A stretch of 64,000 bases of DNA from Streptomyces sp. CA-210063. Its GTDB lineage: Bacteria; Actinomycetota; Actinomycetes; Streptomycetales; Streptomycetaceae. The stretch's first letter is position 1. Each line of letters begins with the position of its first letter. Made by a program: the position numbers and the translations under genes. The notes beneath the pieces are model-generated. The model was not told the origin of the DNA. It saw only the letters and a program-made list of their open reading frames with translations, and searched no databases. The DNA is taken from contig NZ_CP102512.1 in assembly GCF_024612015.1 (NCBI RefSeq), positions 3,410,001 to 3,474,000 of the forward strand, written 5' to 3'. This document shows positions 1 through 8,965 of the stretch, piece by piece.

Positions 1-692
1 ATCGCCCGCTCCTCGCCCGAGTCGTCGGACCTGGCCGTGGTGATCGTGACCTTCTCGGTCTCGGTCGCCGTCCTGTTCGCCTTCTCGGCGGCGGCCTGCG
101 CCTTGGCGGGCACGATGACGAAGTCGACGTCCTCGCCCGGCTTGTGCTCGGTGACCAGCTTCGCGACGTCCTCGGGTGCCTTGACCGCCGTGCCGTCGAC
201 GGACTTGATCACGTCACCGGCGTGCAGCTTGCCCTCGGCCGGGGAGTCCTTGAGGACGGTGGAGACGATCACCCAGGACTTCACCGGGATGTCCAGCTCC
301 TTCAGGGCGGCGACCTTGGCGCTCTCCTGGGACTGGCTGAACTCCTCGGCGTTCTCCTGGGTCGACTGCTCCTCGGTCTTGCCGTCCGGGTACAGCGTGT
401 CGTGCGGCACGACCTTGTTGTCGTGTGCCAGCCAGCCGTACACGGCCTCGACGAGGTTCATCCTGTAGTCGGCACTGGTGACCCGGACCGTGGTCATGTT
501 GAGGTGGCCGGTCGTCGCGTACGTCTTGCGCCCGGAGATCTGCAGCACCGGCTCGCCGTCGTGCTTCCCGAGCGTGTTCACCGTCGGCCCAGGTGACATC
601 TCCGCGTAGGGCACGGGAATGAACACTCCCGCGCACAGGAGCGCGATCAGCATCAGGGTGGAGGCGAGCATCGTCGCGGTGCGGCGTGGCAT
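1..692 (-). CDS. PDZ-domain secreted/membrane protein, YlbL type (3' part missing)
   Basis: Only the first 230 residues are inside the window; the C-terminus lies to the left. A basic start (MPRRTA) is followed by a hydrophobic segment at about residues 8-24, a signal anchor. Then come the sequence MSPGPTVNTLG, typical of this family, and a PDZ domain at about 140-210 with DSPAEGKLHAGDVIKSVDG. Family members normally continue into a Lon-like (S16) Ser-Lys protease domain, which would be off the edge. The ATG at 692 is chosen because it places the signal anchor at the N-terminus. A proteolytic or quality-control role at the membrane is inferred from the family; the catalytic part cannot be seen here. 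Confidence 0.85.
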   Translation of the reverse strand, partial: MPRRTATMLASTLMLIALLCAGVFIPVPYAEMSPGPTVNTLGKHDGEPVLQISGRKTYATTGHLNMTTVRVTSADYRMNLVEAVYGWLAHDNKVVPHDTLYPDGKTEEQSTQENAEEFSQSQESAKVAALKELDIPVKSWVIVSTVLKDSPAEGKLHAGDVIKSVDGTAVKAPEDVAKLVTEHKPGEDVDFVIVPAKAQAAAEKANRTATETEKVTITTARSDDSGEERA

Positions 693-766
693 GGAACGAC
701 AGTACGGGACAGCCCTGTCAGTGCACTGTCGGGGCCGCCCGTCCGGGGGCGACGGCGAAGGGGCCG

Positions 767-931
767 CTAGCCGCCGGAGTGGGACCTCTCCATGGCCTCA
801 CGGAAGCGTGAGTAACCCGCGAGCTCGCTGCCGTCCTCTCTGGTCTTGCGGTTCCGGCCGGCCCAGCCACCCCACAGTCCGGCACCGATCGCAGCCACCA
901 GTGGAATCAGCAACCAGGCGAGCGCCGCCAT
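767..931 (-). CDS. Small single-span membrane protein, 54 aa
   Basis: A short protein with one hydrophobic N-terminal helix (LAWLLIPLVAAIGAGLW) and a charged tail containing GRNRKTREDG. The ATG at 931 is supported by a GGGAGG ribosome site about 6 nt upstream, so longer readings starting near 1039 are not needed. It lies between the PDZ gene and moaE on the same strand. Similar small membrane proteins sit beside moaE in other streptomycetes, as far as I recall. No function is known to me. Confidence 0.7.
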   Translation of the reverse strand: MAALAWLLIPLVAAIGAGLWGGWAGRNRKTREDGSELAGYSRFREAMERSHSGG

Positions 932-1061
932 GCCGACCTCCCAACCCCTCTCAAGCGACCACAACTGACTGATCAGCAGATTATCCGTCCACACCGTCAA
1001 CGCTCGCGTCGGGGGGCGGGTTACGCAACCGGAACGCACACGGGCGCGTCCCGGTCACGGC

Positions 1062-1523
1062 TCAGCAAGCTCCCACCCATTCCTCCGTACCGTCGGAGAA
1101 CTTCTGGTGCTTCCAGATGGGCACTTCGTGCTTCAGGTCGTCGATGAGTTTGCGGCACGCCTCGAAGGCCTCGCCCCGGTGCGGACACGACACGGCGACG
1201 ACCACGGCGAGATCCCCGACCTTCAGCTTCCCCACCCGGTGCACGGCCGCGAGCGCCCGCACCGGGTAGTCGGCAACCACCTTCTCCGCGATCCGCCGCA
1301 TCTCCGCTTCGGCCGTCGGGTGACACGAATAGCCGAGTTCATCGACATCGGCTCCCCCGTCGTGATTCCGCACGGTCCCCACGAACAGCGCCGTGCCCCC
1401 GGCCGCATCGTCCCCGACCGCCCGGAACACCTCGTCGAGGGAAAGCGCCGTCTCTCGCACGCCGATCAGCTTGATGGGCTCCTCAGCCCCCTGCTCACCG
1501 GGGTGATCGTCATTCACTGCCAT
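1062..1523 (-). CDS. moaE: Molybdopterin synthase catalytic subunit MoaE
   Basis: MoaE is the large subunit of molybdopterin synthase. It inserts two sulfurs, carried by MoaD thiocarboxylate, into cPMP to form molybdopterin in the cytoplasm. The 153-aa protein has the family landmarks: ALFVGTVRNHDGG near 45-57, the HRVGKL segment near 95-100, CPHRGEAF near 113-120, and the C-terminal PIWKHQKFSDG that includes the catalytic lysine region. Length is normal. The ATG at 1523 lies only 2 nt behind GGAGG, whereas the in-frame GTG at 1517 has a spacing of about 8 nt, so the true start may be two codons later. The molybdenum-cofactor gene moeZ lies 31 kb away in the same window. Confidence 0.93.
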   Translation of the reverse strand: MAVNDDHPGEQGAEEPIKLIGVRETALSLDEVFRAVGDDAAGGTALFVGTVRNHDGGADVDELGYSCHPTAEAEMRRIAEKVVADYPVRALAAVHRVGKLKVGDLAVVVAVSCPHRGEAFEACRKLIDDLKHEVPIWKHQKFSDGTEEWVGAC

Positions 1524-1601
1524 ACCTCCATCGTGCCCCACCCGGCAGCGGGACGCTGAAATCCGCCTGTCATAGCTGCGGGCAGACGTGCCGCTGGGGC
1601 G

Positions 1602-1650
1602 ATGGGGGCACCTCCCGCTCGAGCGAAGCCGAGAGTGGGGGGAGGCACCC
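1602..1650. terminator. GC-rich inverted repeat between moaE and the SDR gene
   Basis: GGGTGCCTCCC (minus strand, 1640-1650) faces GGGAGGTGCCC (about 1604-1614) around a roughly 25-nt spacer, allowing two G-U pairs. Between them lies GCTCGAGCGAAGCCGAGAG. This is a type of element often seen between Streptomyces genes. It sits just after the SDR stop codon at 1708 and before moaE, so it could end or attenuate SDR transcription. There is no T-tract. Confidence 0.5.
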
Positions 1651-1707
1651 GGCAAGCGCCGGTGAGCGAAACCCATCCCCGCCCAGCCCCAGCAAGGGGC
1701 GCACCCC

Positions 1708-2820
1708 TCAGCGCCGGCCCCGAGCCTTCCGGGCCCGCCGTACCAACGCCGCCGTACCCAGCAGCGCGACCGTCGCACCCGCGGCACCCGCGGCCGTCGC
1801 ATCCTTGCGCCCCAGCCGCCGCCCGGCCACGGTGTGCCGCCCGGCGACCTCCTCCAGCAGCTCCGCGAGCACTTCCTCGTTCGTCCACAGCGGCCGCCAC
1901 CCCGCGTCGTGCAACCGGCTCCCGCTCACGACCCACGGATACATCGTGTACGCCAGATCCCCGGCCGGCGACGGCGTCAGCCCGATCCGGTGCAGCCGAG
2001 CGGCGGCCCCGAGGGCGACCGCGGACGGCAGCTCCATCCGCCGGATCCCGCTGAGCTCCTCGACCTCCTCCTGCTCCAGCCACCCCTCGCACCCGACGGC
2101 CAGCTCCCCGTCGACCTTCTCCAGCACGGCGTACTCCAGCGCCCCGCACAGATCCTCGACATGGCAGAACTGCCAGGCGGGCCGCGATCCGGCCACCACC
2201 AGCAGCCGAGGCGACTCGAAGTACCTGGTCAGAGCCGTGTCGGTGCCCCCGATGAGGGTCGCCGGGCGCACGACGGTGACATTGAGGCCCGGATGGGCGC
2301 GCGGCGCCCGGCGCGCGAGCCGCTCGATCTCCAGCAGGTCGCCGACCCCGGTGGCCTCGGCGGTCGCCCGCAACTCTGCGTCCTCCGAGAGGGGCAGCTC
2401 GTTGTCCGGCAGCGCCCCGTAGACCATCGCCGAGGTGCAGAGCACGACCCGGTGCACCCCGGCCGCGGCGGCCGCCGTGAGCACGGTCTGCGTGCCGCGC
2501 ACGTTGTACGCGCTGCGTGCCGCCGAGTCCGTTCCCAGGTCGAGGTCGACGGCGAGATGCACCACGACGTCCGCCCCGCGCAGCTTCTCGGCGATCGCCG
2601 GGTCCCGCACGTCCAGGATGTGCCACTGGGCGGCCGCGCACTCGCCGCGCCGCTCGTCGATGGCGATGACCTGCCGGATCTCGTCGGACTCGGCGAGCCG
2701 CTCGGTGAGCAGCGCACCGACACCGGACGCTGCACCGGTGACCGCGACGACGGGCCCGCGTACGGCGGGACTGGTTGAGTGGTTTCGCGCTGCGCGAACC
2801 TGTGGATCTGGGGAACTCAC
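1708..2820 (-). CDS. NAD(P)-dependent epimerase/dehydratase (extended SDR)
   Basis: A 370-aa Rossmann-fold protein. The cofactor motif GAASGVG is near residue 30, followed by acidic DERRG; VVHLAVDLD and LCTSAMVYGAL follow, as in sugar-nucleotide epimerases. A C-terminal basic hydrophobic stretch (GATVALLGTAALVRRARKARGRR, shown here as ALLGTAALVRRARK) could be a membrane anchor. The canonical YxxxK is not clear, so the activity is uncertain. The GTG at 2820 follows GGAGA by 6-7 nt and opens as VSSPDPQVR. It is divergent from the zincin-like gene at 3011 across a 190-bp intergenic region. The substrate is unknown. Confidence 0.8.
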   Translation of the reverse strand: MSSPDPQVRAARNHSTSPAVRGPVVAVTGAASGVGALLTERLAESDEIRQVIAIDERRGECAAAQWHILDVRDPAIAEKLRGADVVVHLAVDLDLGTDSAARSAYNVRGTQTVLTAAAAAGVHRVVLCTSAMVYGALPDNELPLSEDAELRATAEATGVGDLLEIERLARRAPRAHPGLNVTVVRPATLIGGTDTALTRYFESPRLLVVAGSRPAWQFCHVEDLCGALEYAVLEKVDGELAVGCEGWLEQEEVEELSGIRRMELPSAVALGAAARLHRIGLTPSPAGDLAYTMYPWVVSGSRLHDAGWRPLWTNEEVLAELLEEVAGRHTVAGRRLGRKDATAAGAAGATVALLGTAALVRRARKARGRR

Positions 2821-3010
2821 CGGGCGTCTCCAGCGGTTGTCTTCAGTACGAACGCGGGTGACGCGTGCGTACCAGGTGGCATCCATCCTGCCGCAGGCCT
2901 TCGGTCGGCGGAGCACCGAGGCCTTAACCCGCCGTGGTGTCTACGCTGGGTGGTGTTCGGGCAGCCGTGCCGTCGGAGAAATCCGATGGCCCTATCAGCC
3001 GAGGAATCCC

Positions 3011-4459
3011 GTGAGTGACACCCCATTCGGATTCGGCCTTCCGCCGGAGGAGCCGGACGACGGCGACGAGGGCAAGAAGAAGGACCAGCAGAGCGGTGGT
3101 GGTCAGGGACCGGCCAACCCGTTCGGCTTCGCGTTCCCCGGGGCCGGCGGCTCCGGCGCCGACAATCCGTTCGCAGCGATGTTCGGTTCCATGAACCCCA
3201 CCGACCTGGGCGCCGCCTTCCAGCAGCTGGGCCAGATGCTCTCGTACGAGGGCGGCCCGGTGAACTGGGACATGGCCAAGCAGATCGCCCGCCAGACGGT
3301 CTCCCAGGGGACCGCCGACGGCACGAAGGACGCGAGTGTCGGCCCCGCCGAGCGCACCGCCGTCGAGGAGGCCGTCCGCCTGGCCGACCTGTGGCTGGAC
3401 GACGCGACGTCCCTGCCGTCCGGCGCGGGCTCCGCCGTGGCGTGGAGCCGTGCGGAGTGGGTGGAGGCGACGTTGCCCGCCTGGAAGGAGCTCGTCGACC
3501 CGGTGGCCGAGCGGGTCGGCGGCGCCATGGGCGACATCCTGCCGGAGGAGATGCAGGCCATGGCCGGCCCGCTGATCGGCATGATGAAGTCGATGGGCGG
3601 CGCCATGTTCGGCCAGCAGATCGGGCAGGCCGTGGGCGTGCTCGCGGGCGAGGTCGTCGGCTCCACCGACGTCGGCCTGCCGCTCGGCCCGGCCGGCAAG
3701 GCCGCGCTGCTGCCGATCAATGTGGATGCGTTCGGCAAGGACCTGGGCGTCGGCAAGGACGAGGTGCGGCTCTACCTGGCCCTGCGCGAGGCCGCCCACC
3801 AGCGGCTCTTCGCTCATGTCCCGTGGCTGCGCTCGCACCTGTTCGGCGCCGTGGAGGGCTACGCGCGCGGGATCAAGGTCGACACGGCCAAGCTGGAGGA
3901 CGTGGTCGGCCAGTTCGATCCGCAGAACCCCGAGGAGCTGCAGCAGGCGCTTCAGCAGGGCATGTTCCAGCCGGAGGACACCCCGGAGCAGAAGGCCGCT
4001 CTGGCCCGTTTGGAGACGGCTCTTGCGCTGGTGGAGGGCTGGGTGGACGCGGTGGTGCACGCCGCCGCGAAGCCGCGCCTGTCGTCCGCGGACGCACTGC
4101 GTGAGACCCTGCGCCGCCGTCGCGCGACGGGCGGTCCGGCCGAGCAGACCTTCGCCACGCTGATCGGCCTGGAGCTGCGCCCGCGCCGTCTGCGCGACGC
4201 CTCCCGCCTGTGGGCCTCCCTCACGGACGCGCGCGGCGTCGACGGCCGCGACGCCCTGTGGGCCCACCCGGACATGCTGCCCACCGCCTCCGACCTGGAC
4301 GACCCGGACGGGTTCGTGCACCGCGAGCAGTTGGACTTCTCCGAGCTGGACAAGATGCTCGGCGAGGCCGCGGGCGGCTCCACCGAGAAGCCGGACCTGA
4401 AGAAGGGCGGCTCCACCGAGAAGCCCGACCTGAAGAAGAAGGACGACGACACCGAGTGA
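3011..4459 (+). CDS. Zinc-dependent metalloprotease-like protein (DUF2342/zincin-like type 2)
   Basis: A 482-aa protein of the actinobacterial DUF2342 family. A low-complexity Gly/Asp/Lys N-terminus (NPFGFAFPGAGG) leads into an alpha-helical domain. The zincin-like signature is REAAHQRLF near residue 263, an ExxH in place of HExxH, followed by HVPWLRSHLF. The C-terminus repeats GGSTEKPDLKK twice. The GTG start at 3011 has GAGGAAT upstream. Its stop overlaps the next gene's GTG (GTGA), so the Nudix gene is translationally coupled. Protease activity is inferred from the fold family, not proven. Confidence 0.85.
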   Translation: MSDTPFGFGLPPEEPDDGDEGKKKDQQSGGGQGPANPFGFAFPGAGGSGADNPFAAMFGSMNPTDLGAAFQQLGQMLSYEGGPVNWDMAKQIARQTVSQGTADGTKDASVGPAERTAVEEAVRLADLWLDDATSLPSGAGSAVAWSRAEWVEATLPAWKELVDPVAERVGGAMGDILPEEMQAMAGPLIGMMKSMGGAMFGQQIGQAVGVLAGEVVGSTDVGLPLGPAGKAALLPINVDAFGKDLGVGKDEVRLYLALREAAHQRLFAHVPWLRSHLFGAVEGYARGIKVDTAKLEDVVGQFDPQNPEELQQALQQGMFQPEDTPEQKAALARLETALALVEGWVDAVVHAAAKPRLSSADALRETLRRRRATGGPAEQTFATLIGLELRPRRLRDASRLWASLTDARGVDGRDALWAHPDMLPTASDLDDPDGFVHREQLDFSELDKMLGEAAGGSTEKPDLKKGGSTEKPDLKKKDDDTE

Positions 4460-4971
4460 GCCTGCACGACGACACGGTCCTCGTACTGAAGAGCTACGAG
4501 GACCAGGCCGAGCTGCGCCAGGCGTATCTCGACCATCTGGCGGCTCACCCGGACGGCGTGTGGAAGGCGTGCGGCGCCGGGCACATCACGGCGAGCGGGC
4601 TGGTGATCGACCCCGAGCGCGGACAGGTGCTGCTCACCCTCCACAAGAAGCTGCGCATGTGGCTCCAGATGGGCGGCCACTGCGAGCGCGACGACACCAC
4701 CCTGGCGGGCTCCGCTCTCCGGGAGGCGACGGAGGAGTCCGGCATCACGGGCCTGACGCTCCTGCCGGGGGGCCCGGTCCGCCTCGACCGCCACCACACC
4801 CCGTGCGCCTGGCATCTGGACGTCCAGTACGCGGCGCTCGCGCCCGCCGGAGCCGTGGAGGCGATCAGCGACGAGTCCCTCGACCTGCGCTGGTTCCCGT
4901 ACGACGAGGTGGCGACCGTGGCCGACGAGTCGGTCGTACGGCTGGTGGAAGCCACTCGGGCGCGGCTCTGA
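4456..4971 (+). CDS. Nudix hydrolase
   Basis: A 171-aa single-domain Nudix protein. The core of the Nudix box, REATEESGI, is present after GGHCERDD, but the spacing between the leading glycine and the REAT core is one residue longer than the textbook box, and the first acidic position is shifted. Such boxes are common in actinobacterial members. Nudix enzymes cleave nucleoside diphosphates linked to another group, using Mg2+. The substrate cannot be told. The start overlaps the stop of the zincin-like gene by 4 nt, so the two form a coupled pair. Confidence 0.88.
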   Translation: MSLHDDTVLVLKSYEDQAELRQAYLDHLAAHPDGVWKACGAGHITASGLVIDPERGQVLLTLHKKLRMWLQMGGHCERDDTTLAGSALREATEESGITGLTLLPGGPVRLDRHHTPCAWHLDVQYAALAPAGAVEAISDESLDLRWFPYDEVATVADESVVRLVEATRARL

Positions 4972-5054
4972 TCTCGCTCTTTCGCGTGGACTCGGCGGTC
5001 TGCCGGTGTGGCACCGACAGGCCGTGGGAAGGCCCCGTTGGGGGAACAGACGCG

Positions 5055-5089
5055 GTAAGGGGCGTCCGCAATGGCGGCACGCCCCTTAC
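5055..5089. terminator. Bidirectional hairpin terminator
   Basis: GTAAGGGGCG (5055-5064) pairs perfectly with CGCCCCTTAC (5080-5089); the 15-nt loop holds a second small stem (CCGC/GCGG). It lies between the convergent Nudix gene (plus) and the last AIM24 gene (minus), so it could end both. Confidence 0.75.
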
Positions 5090-5104
5090 ACATGTCCCCG
5101 CTGA

Positions 5105-5857
5105 TCAGTTGCGGCTGCCCCCGAGGGAGTTTCCGCTCAGTCCGCCGGAGCCCATGCCGAACTGTCCGAGCACCCCGGACGTACGCAGGTGCTGCGGCGG
5201 CAGCAGCTCGCTCGGCTGCACCAGGACATGCCCGGTGCCGCCGAAGTGCATCTCCCAGCCCTCACCCGTGGAGCCCCTGCGCCGCCACACGGCGGAGGTG
5301 GAGGTCGGCGCCTGGAGCTGTGTGCGCAGCGAGGTGGACCAGGCGATGACGGCGTCCGAGTCGACGCAGATGTTCTTCTCGGGGGTCACCTCGAGGGCCA
5401 GTGGCTCACCCGACGTCATCAGGACGATCTTGCCGCCACCGGACAGCTCCAGGTTGTACGCCCCGGCCGAGGCGACCTCTACGGCGCTGTCCACGGCGAC
5501 GATGCCGACGTTCAGGGAGCCGTCGAAGGCGAGGACGGCGGAGGAGTCGACGGTGATGCCGCGGCCGACCTCCATGATGTGCAGGTACTGCGCGAAGTTG
5601 GCGAGATAGACGATCCCGTTGCCCTTGCAGCGCATGAGTTCGAGCCGCTCACCGGTCATCCGCTCGGCGTTGCGCCAGCTGCGGTTGCGGTACTGGCTGT
5701 CGAACTCGACCTGCCCCTCGAAGGCCACCATGGCGCCCTGACGGGCCAGGACGGGACTGCTCCCGATGGTGACGTCCGCCTTGAGCAGCTGCGGATTCTG
5801 CAGCGTGTAGCGCTCGGTGTGGTTCACCGGGATGTGCGCGAAGAGTGTGCTGTGCAT
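5105..5857 (-). CDS. AIM24-family protein (third gene of the TerD/AIM24 trio)
   Basis: A 250-aa beta-rich protein of the AIM24 (TRAP-like) family. Diagnostic segments are VLARQGAMVAFEGQVEFD near the N-terminus, LANFAQYLHIMEVG in the middle and GEPLALEVTPEKNICVDSDAVIAW near 170-195. The C-terminal 50 residues are Gly/Ser rich and end SGGLSGNSLGGSRN. The ATG at 5857 is 27 nt beyond the stop of the preceding AIM24 gene, so it is probably co-transcribed. In bacteria the family is found beside TerD-type stress genes; its biochemical role is not known. Confidence 0.88.
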   Translation of the reverse strand: MHSTLFAHIPVNHTERYTLQNPQLLKADVTIGSSPVLARQGAMVAFEGQVEFDSQYRNRSWRNAERMTGERLELMRCKGNGIVYLANFAQYLHIMEVGRGITVDSSAVLAFDGSLNVGIVAVDSAVEVASAGAYNLELSGGGKIVLMTSGEPLALEVTPEKNICVDSDAVIAWSTSLRTQLQAPTSTSAVWRRRGSTGEGWEMHFGGTGHVLVQPSELLPPQHLRTSGVLGQFGMGSGGLSGNSLGGSRN

Positions 5858-5884
5858 GGTGTGCTGTTCTCCTCTCAGCCCCGG

Positions 5885-6562
5885 TCAGCCACGGATCTTG
5901 AAACGGTCGCCGGTGTCCTCGCTGGGCTGGACGACCACGAAGCCCTGCCCCTTGAACCCGATCTGGAAGGCCTCTCCGCTGCCCCGGCCGATGAGCGCGC
6001 CGGCCTTGATGGTGCGGCGGGCCTTCATGTCGAGGCCGTCGGTCCAGGCGATCAGCGCGTCCGGGTCGACGTAGGTCTCCCGTTCGGCGCAGTCCAGGGA
6101 GATCGGCACGCCCCGGCTGACCAGGGCGACCCATCCGGTGCCGCGGATCACGAGGTTGGTGAGGCCGGAGCCGGAGAGCTTGGCGAGGCCCTTGACCGGC
6201 TCGATGGTGAGCTGGAGGGAGGCGTCGCAGGCCAGCAGGGTGGGGCCGTTGACGGACAGCGCCTCGTTGTTCAGATGGAGGATGAGGACGTCACCGCCGT
6301 AGTCGGCGAGGTACAGCTCCCCGTCGCCCCGGCAGAGCATCAGCTTGCCGCCCTCGCCCGTGACCATCTCCTCGGCGCTGCGGCGCAACGTGGCGGGCGG
6401 ACCGTCGAACTGCACATAGCCGTCGTACGCGATCATCGAGCCGGCCTTGGCCAGGAGGTCCTGACCGGTGACCATGGTGACCTTGAGCGTCTTGGAGCTG
6501 TGCACGCTCATACGGACGCCGGTGGATGTGGAGCGGTGCGCGTTGAGTGTCTGGAGGTCCAT
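5885..6562 (-). CDS. AIM24-family protein (second gene of the trio)
   Basis: A 225-aa AIM24 domain with little else: LLAKAGSMIAYDGYVQFDG near 30-48, GELYLADYGGDVLILHL near 90, and YVDPDALIAWTDGLD near 170. The ATG at 6562 has GAGG 6 nt upstream. An in-frame GTG at 6574 overlaps the stop of the TerD-AIM24 gene but has no properly placed ribosome site. It is paralogous to both neighbours. Confidence 0.88.
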   Translation of the reverse strand: MDLQTLNAHRSTSTGVRMSVHSSKTLKVTMVTGQDLLAKAGSMIAYDGYVQFDGPPATLRRSAEEMVTGEGGKLMLCRGDGELYLADYGGDVLILHLNNEALSVNGPTLLACDASLQLTIEPVKGLAKLSGSGLTNLVIRGTGWVALVSRGVPISLDCAERETYVDPDALIAWTDGLDMKARRTIKAGALIGRGSGEAFQIGFKGQGFVVVQPSEDTGDRFKIRG

Positions 6563-6570
6563 GCTCTGCC

Positions 6571-8139
6571 TCACACCTCGAAGGGCTGGACGACGACGAA
6601 GTTGCCGGGGGCACCGCGGAACTGGAGGTTCACGGCCTCTTGGGTCTGCCGGGCGTACCCGGAACGGCGCAGCCTGAGCGAGGTCGTGGTGACGGCCTGC
6701 GCACCGGCGGACCAGGCGATGACGGCGTTGCCGTCGACGTAGGTGGCCGGGCCGACGGGCAGGACCACGGGAACGCCGCGCGTTTTTACGACGACCGCTC
6801 CCGTGCCGGAGAAGAGCATGCTGAACAGACCGCCGCCGGGCAGGCCGGCGCCCTCGATACGGCGGATCTCGGTGTCGAGCGCCTCGTCGAAGGCGAGGAC
6901 TCCGCGCGCGCTGGTGTAGAGCTGCTCGTTCTCCAGGCGGATGACGAAGAGGCGGCTGCCCTCGTCGGCGAGGAACACCTCACCGTCTCCGGAACAGCGC
7001 ATCAGGGCCATGCCCTGGCCGGTGAGCTGACCCGTCAGCTTGCCGAGCAGGCCGGAACCCTTGTGGGCGAAGTCGATGTCGCCCTGGTAGGCGACCATGC
7101 TGCCCTGCTTGGCGAGGATGTTGGCGCCCTTGGTGAGCGTCGTGCGCACCATCTGCGGGTTCTGCTCGGTCCAACGGTCCCCGACAGGCGCCTCGGAGTA
7201 CTTCGTCAGGACCACGCGCAGTCCCGCCTCCGGAGGCACGGGCGCGAGCTGTGTTCCGCCGCCGAAGGGCTGCGCCTGCCCCGGGAAGGCCGCGGGGGCA
7301 CCGGGAGGCGTGAACGGGCCGCCTTGCGGAGCCGCGCCAGGAGGCGTGAAGGGGCCGCCCTGGGGCGGGACGCCGGGCGGGGTGAAAGGCCCACCCTGTG
7401 GTGCGGGTGGGACCGTGCCGCCGGGCGGCGTGTTCAGGGGCGCGGCGATCGTGGGCGCGGCGTGCACGGAGGGTGAGGGCGCCGGGGGCGCGAACCCCTG
7501 CGGGGGTTCCGGGGCCGGGGCGGCCGGAGCGGCAGGGGCACCGAACGCGGGCGGGGCGAAGCCGGGCGCGGCGTCGGACTGCGGCTGCTGCGGTGCGGCG
7601 GGGGGCTCCTCCTCGGCGACCTCGCCACCGAAGTTCTTCAGCAGCGCGTCGAGGCCGCCGTCGAAGCCCTGTCCGACGGCCGCGAACCGCCAGACGTCCT
7701 TCAGGTAGAAGTCGCCCAGCATCACGGCGCGCTCGGTGGAGAACTCGGAGCCGTCGAACGGGTACCGGGCCACTTCCTCGCCGCCCGCGACGATACGGAC
7801 GTAGCCGGGGGAGATCTGCGACATCTGCCCGTCGCCGTCGATCGTCGCCGTGAAGGACAGCTTCTGGATCTGCGGCGGGATCTTGTCGAGGGTGACGCGG
7901 AAGGACTCCGTGTCACCCGACTGGGCCCCCAGGAGCTGGATCGACTCCTCGGGGGTCTTCGGCTGATTGAAGAAGACGAAGTAGCGATCGTCCGAGAGCC
8001 GTTCGTCGGCGTCCAGACCGAAGCAGCTGATGTCGAAGGTCAGTCCGGGGGCGGAGATCTGTACACCCACGTACAGATCCGTACCCGCGGTGAGGTCACT
8101 GATCTTGGCCTTGTGGCCGCGTTGGAATTCCCTGGCCAT
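6571..8139 (-). CDS. TerD-AIM24 fusion protein
   Basis: A 522-aa two-domain protein. Residues 1 to about 185 are a TerD domain (MAREFQRGHKAKISDL; LTFDISCFGLD with Ca2+-binding-type acidic residues; ERAVMLGDFYLKDVWRFAAVGQG). Residues about 190-345 are a Pro/Gly/Ala linker with several copies of QGGPFTPPG. Residues about 345-522 are an AIM24 domain ending FVVVQPFEV. ATG at 8139 is chosen because TerD proteins begin there; upstream in-frame sequence is not conserved-looking. It heads a three-gene minus-strand operon. TerD proteins are linked to tellurite, phage and membrane stress; a membrane-stress role is inference. Confidence 0.9.
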   Translation of the reverse strand: MAREFQRGHKAKISDLTAGTDLYVGVQISAPGLTFDISCFGLDADERLSDDRYFVFFNQPKTPEESIQLLGAQSGDTESFRVTLDKIPPQIQKLSFTATIDGDGQMSQISPGYVRIVAGGEEVARYPFDGSEFSTERAVMLGDFYLKDVWRFAAVGQGFDGGLDALLKNFGGEVAEEEPPAAPQQPQSDAAPGFAPPAFGAPAAPAAPAPEPPQGFAPPAPSPSVHAAPTIAAPLNTPPGGTVPPAPQGGPFTPPGVPPQGGPFTPPGAAPQGGPFTPPGAPAAFPGQAQPFGGGTQLAPVPPEAGLRVVLTKYSEAPVGDRWTEQNPQMVRTTLTKGANILAKQGSMVAYQGDIDFAHKGSGLLGKLTGQLTGQGMALMRCSGDGEVFLADEGSRLFVIRLENEQLYTSARGVLAFDEALDTEIRRIEGAGLPGGGLFSMLFSGTGAVVVKTRGVPVVLPVGPATYVDGNAVIAWSAGAQAVTTTSLRLRRSGYARQTQEAVNLQFRGAPGNFVVVQPFEV

Positions 8140-8368
8140 GCGTAACGACCGTCCCCCATCCCGAAAGTGAGTGCGCCTGCGAGTGCGTCGCGCCAGGCTA
8201 ACCGCAAAGTCCTGAGGCGTACGAGGCTGGTACAGAGACGGTACAAAAGCGCGACTTCGGTCACCCGTTCCACAAACGCACACACGCGCGCGAGGTGTCC
8301 GTTTCACCTCACTCGTCCTCAGGCCGCGGGGCGCGACTCACCCTCTGCTGGACGGCCGCGCGGTGCTG

Positions 8369-8965
8369 TCACTCGTCGCGCGCGGCCGGCAGATGCGGCA
8401 GCCGGTCGGCGGCCACCACCCCTTCGAGGTAGCCGCGAGCGCGCTCGGTGCGCGGATAGGCCTCCAGCAGCTGCCAGAAGCGGGGCCCATGACCCGGTAC
8501 GAGCAGATGGGCGAGTTCATGGAGGAGGACGTAGTCGATGACGTACTCGGGCATGCCCTGCAGCCGGTGCGAGAGGCGGATGCTGCCCTCGGCGGGGGTG
8601 CACGAGCCCCAGCGCGTGTTCTGGTTGGTGACCCAGCGGACCGTGGTGGGCCGGGCGCGACCGCCGAAGTACTGGTCCGAGAGCCGGGCGGCGCGCTCCA
8701 CCAGTTCGGTGTCGCCGAGGAGCCGTTTGCTTTCCTGCGCCGCCAGCTTGTCGAGCATGACGGTCACCCAGCGCTGCTCCTCCGCCTCGGACATTCGAGC
8801 GGGGATGAGCACGACGGTGCGATCGCCCTCGCGGTACGCCGAGACCGTTCTGCGCCGTCTCGCGCTCCTGCGGACCTCGATCGCGCTCGCCCCCGAGCCG
8901 CTTGGCGGCTGGCTCGTCGTGCTGCGCTGTGGCTTTCCGGCGCGGTGCAGTGGGTCGGCGGGCAC
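8369..8965 (-). CDS. YgjP-like (M48/DUF45) metallopeptidase
   Basis: A 198-aa zinc peptidase-like protein. The zinc motif HELAHLLVPGHGPRFW is near 149-164, preceded by the family block RWGSCTPAEGSIRLSHRL near 118-135. The N-terminal 30 residues are Ser/Arg rich and poorly defined, so the GTG at 8965 is tentative. Length is close to the family norm. It is divergent from the ThiF-like gene at 9185. Some relatives have been assigned nucleotide-hydrolase activity, so proteolysis is not certain. Confidence 0.87.
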   Translation of the reverse strand: MPADPLHRAGKPQRSTTSQPPSGSGASAIEVRRSARRRRTVSAYREGDRTVVLIPARMSEAEEQRWVTVMLDKLAAQESKRLLGDTELVERAARLSDQYFGGRARPTTVRWVTNQNTRWGSCTPAEGSIRLSHRLQGMPEYVIDYVLLHELAHLLVPGHGPRFWQLLEAYPRTERARGYLEGVVAADRLPHLPAARDE

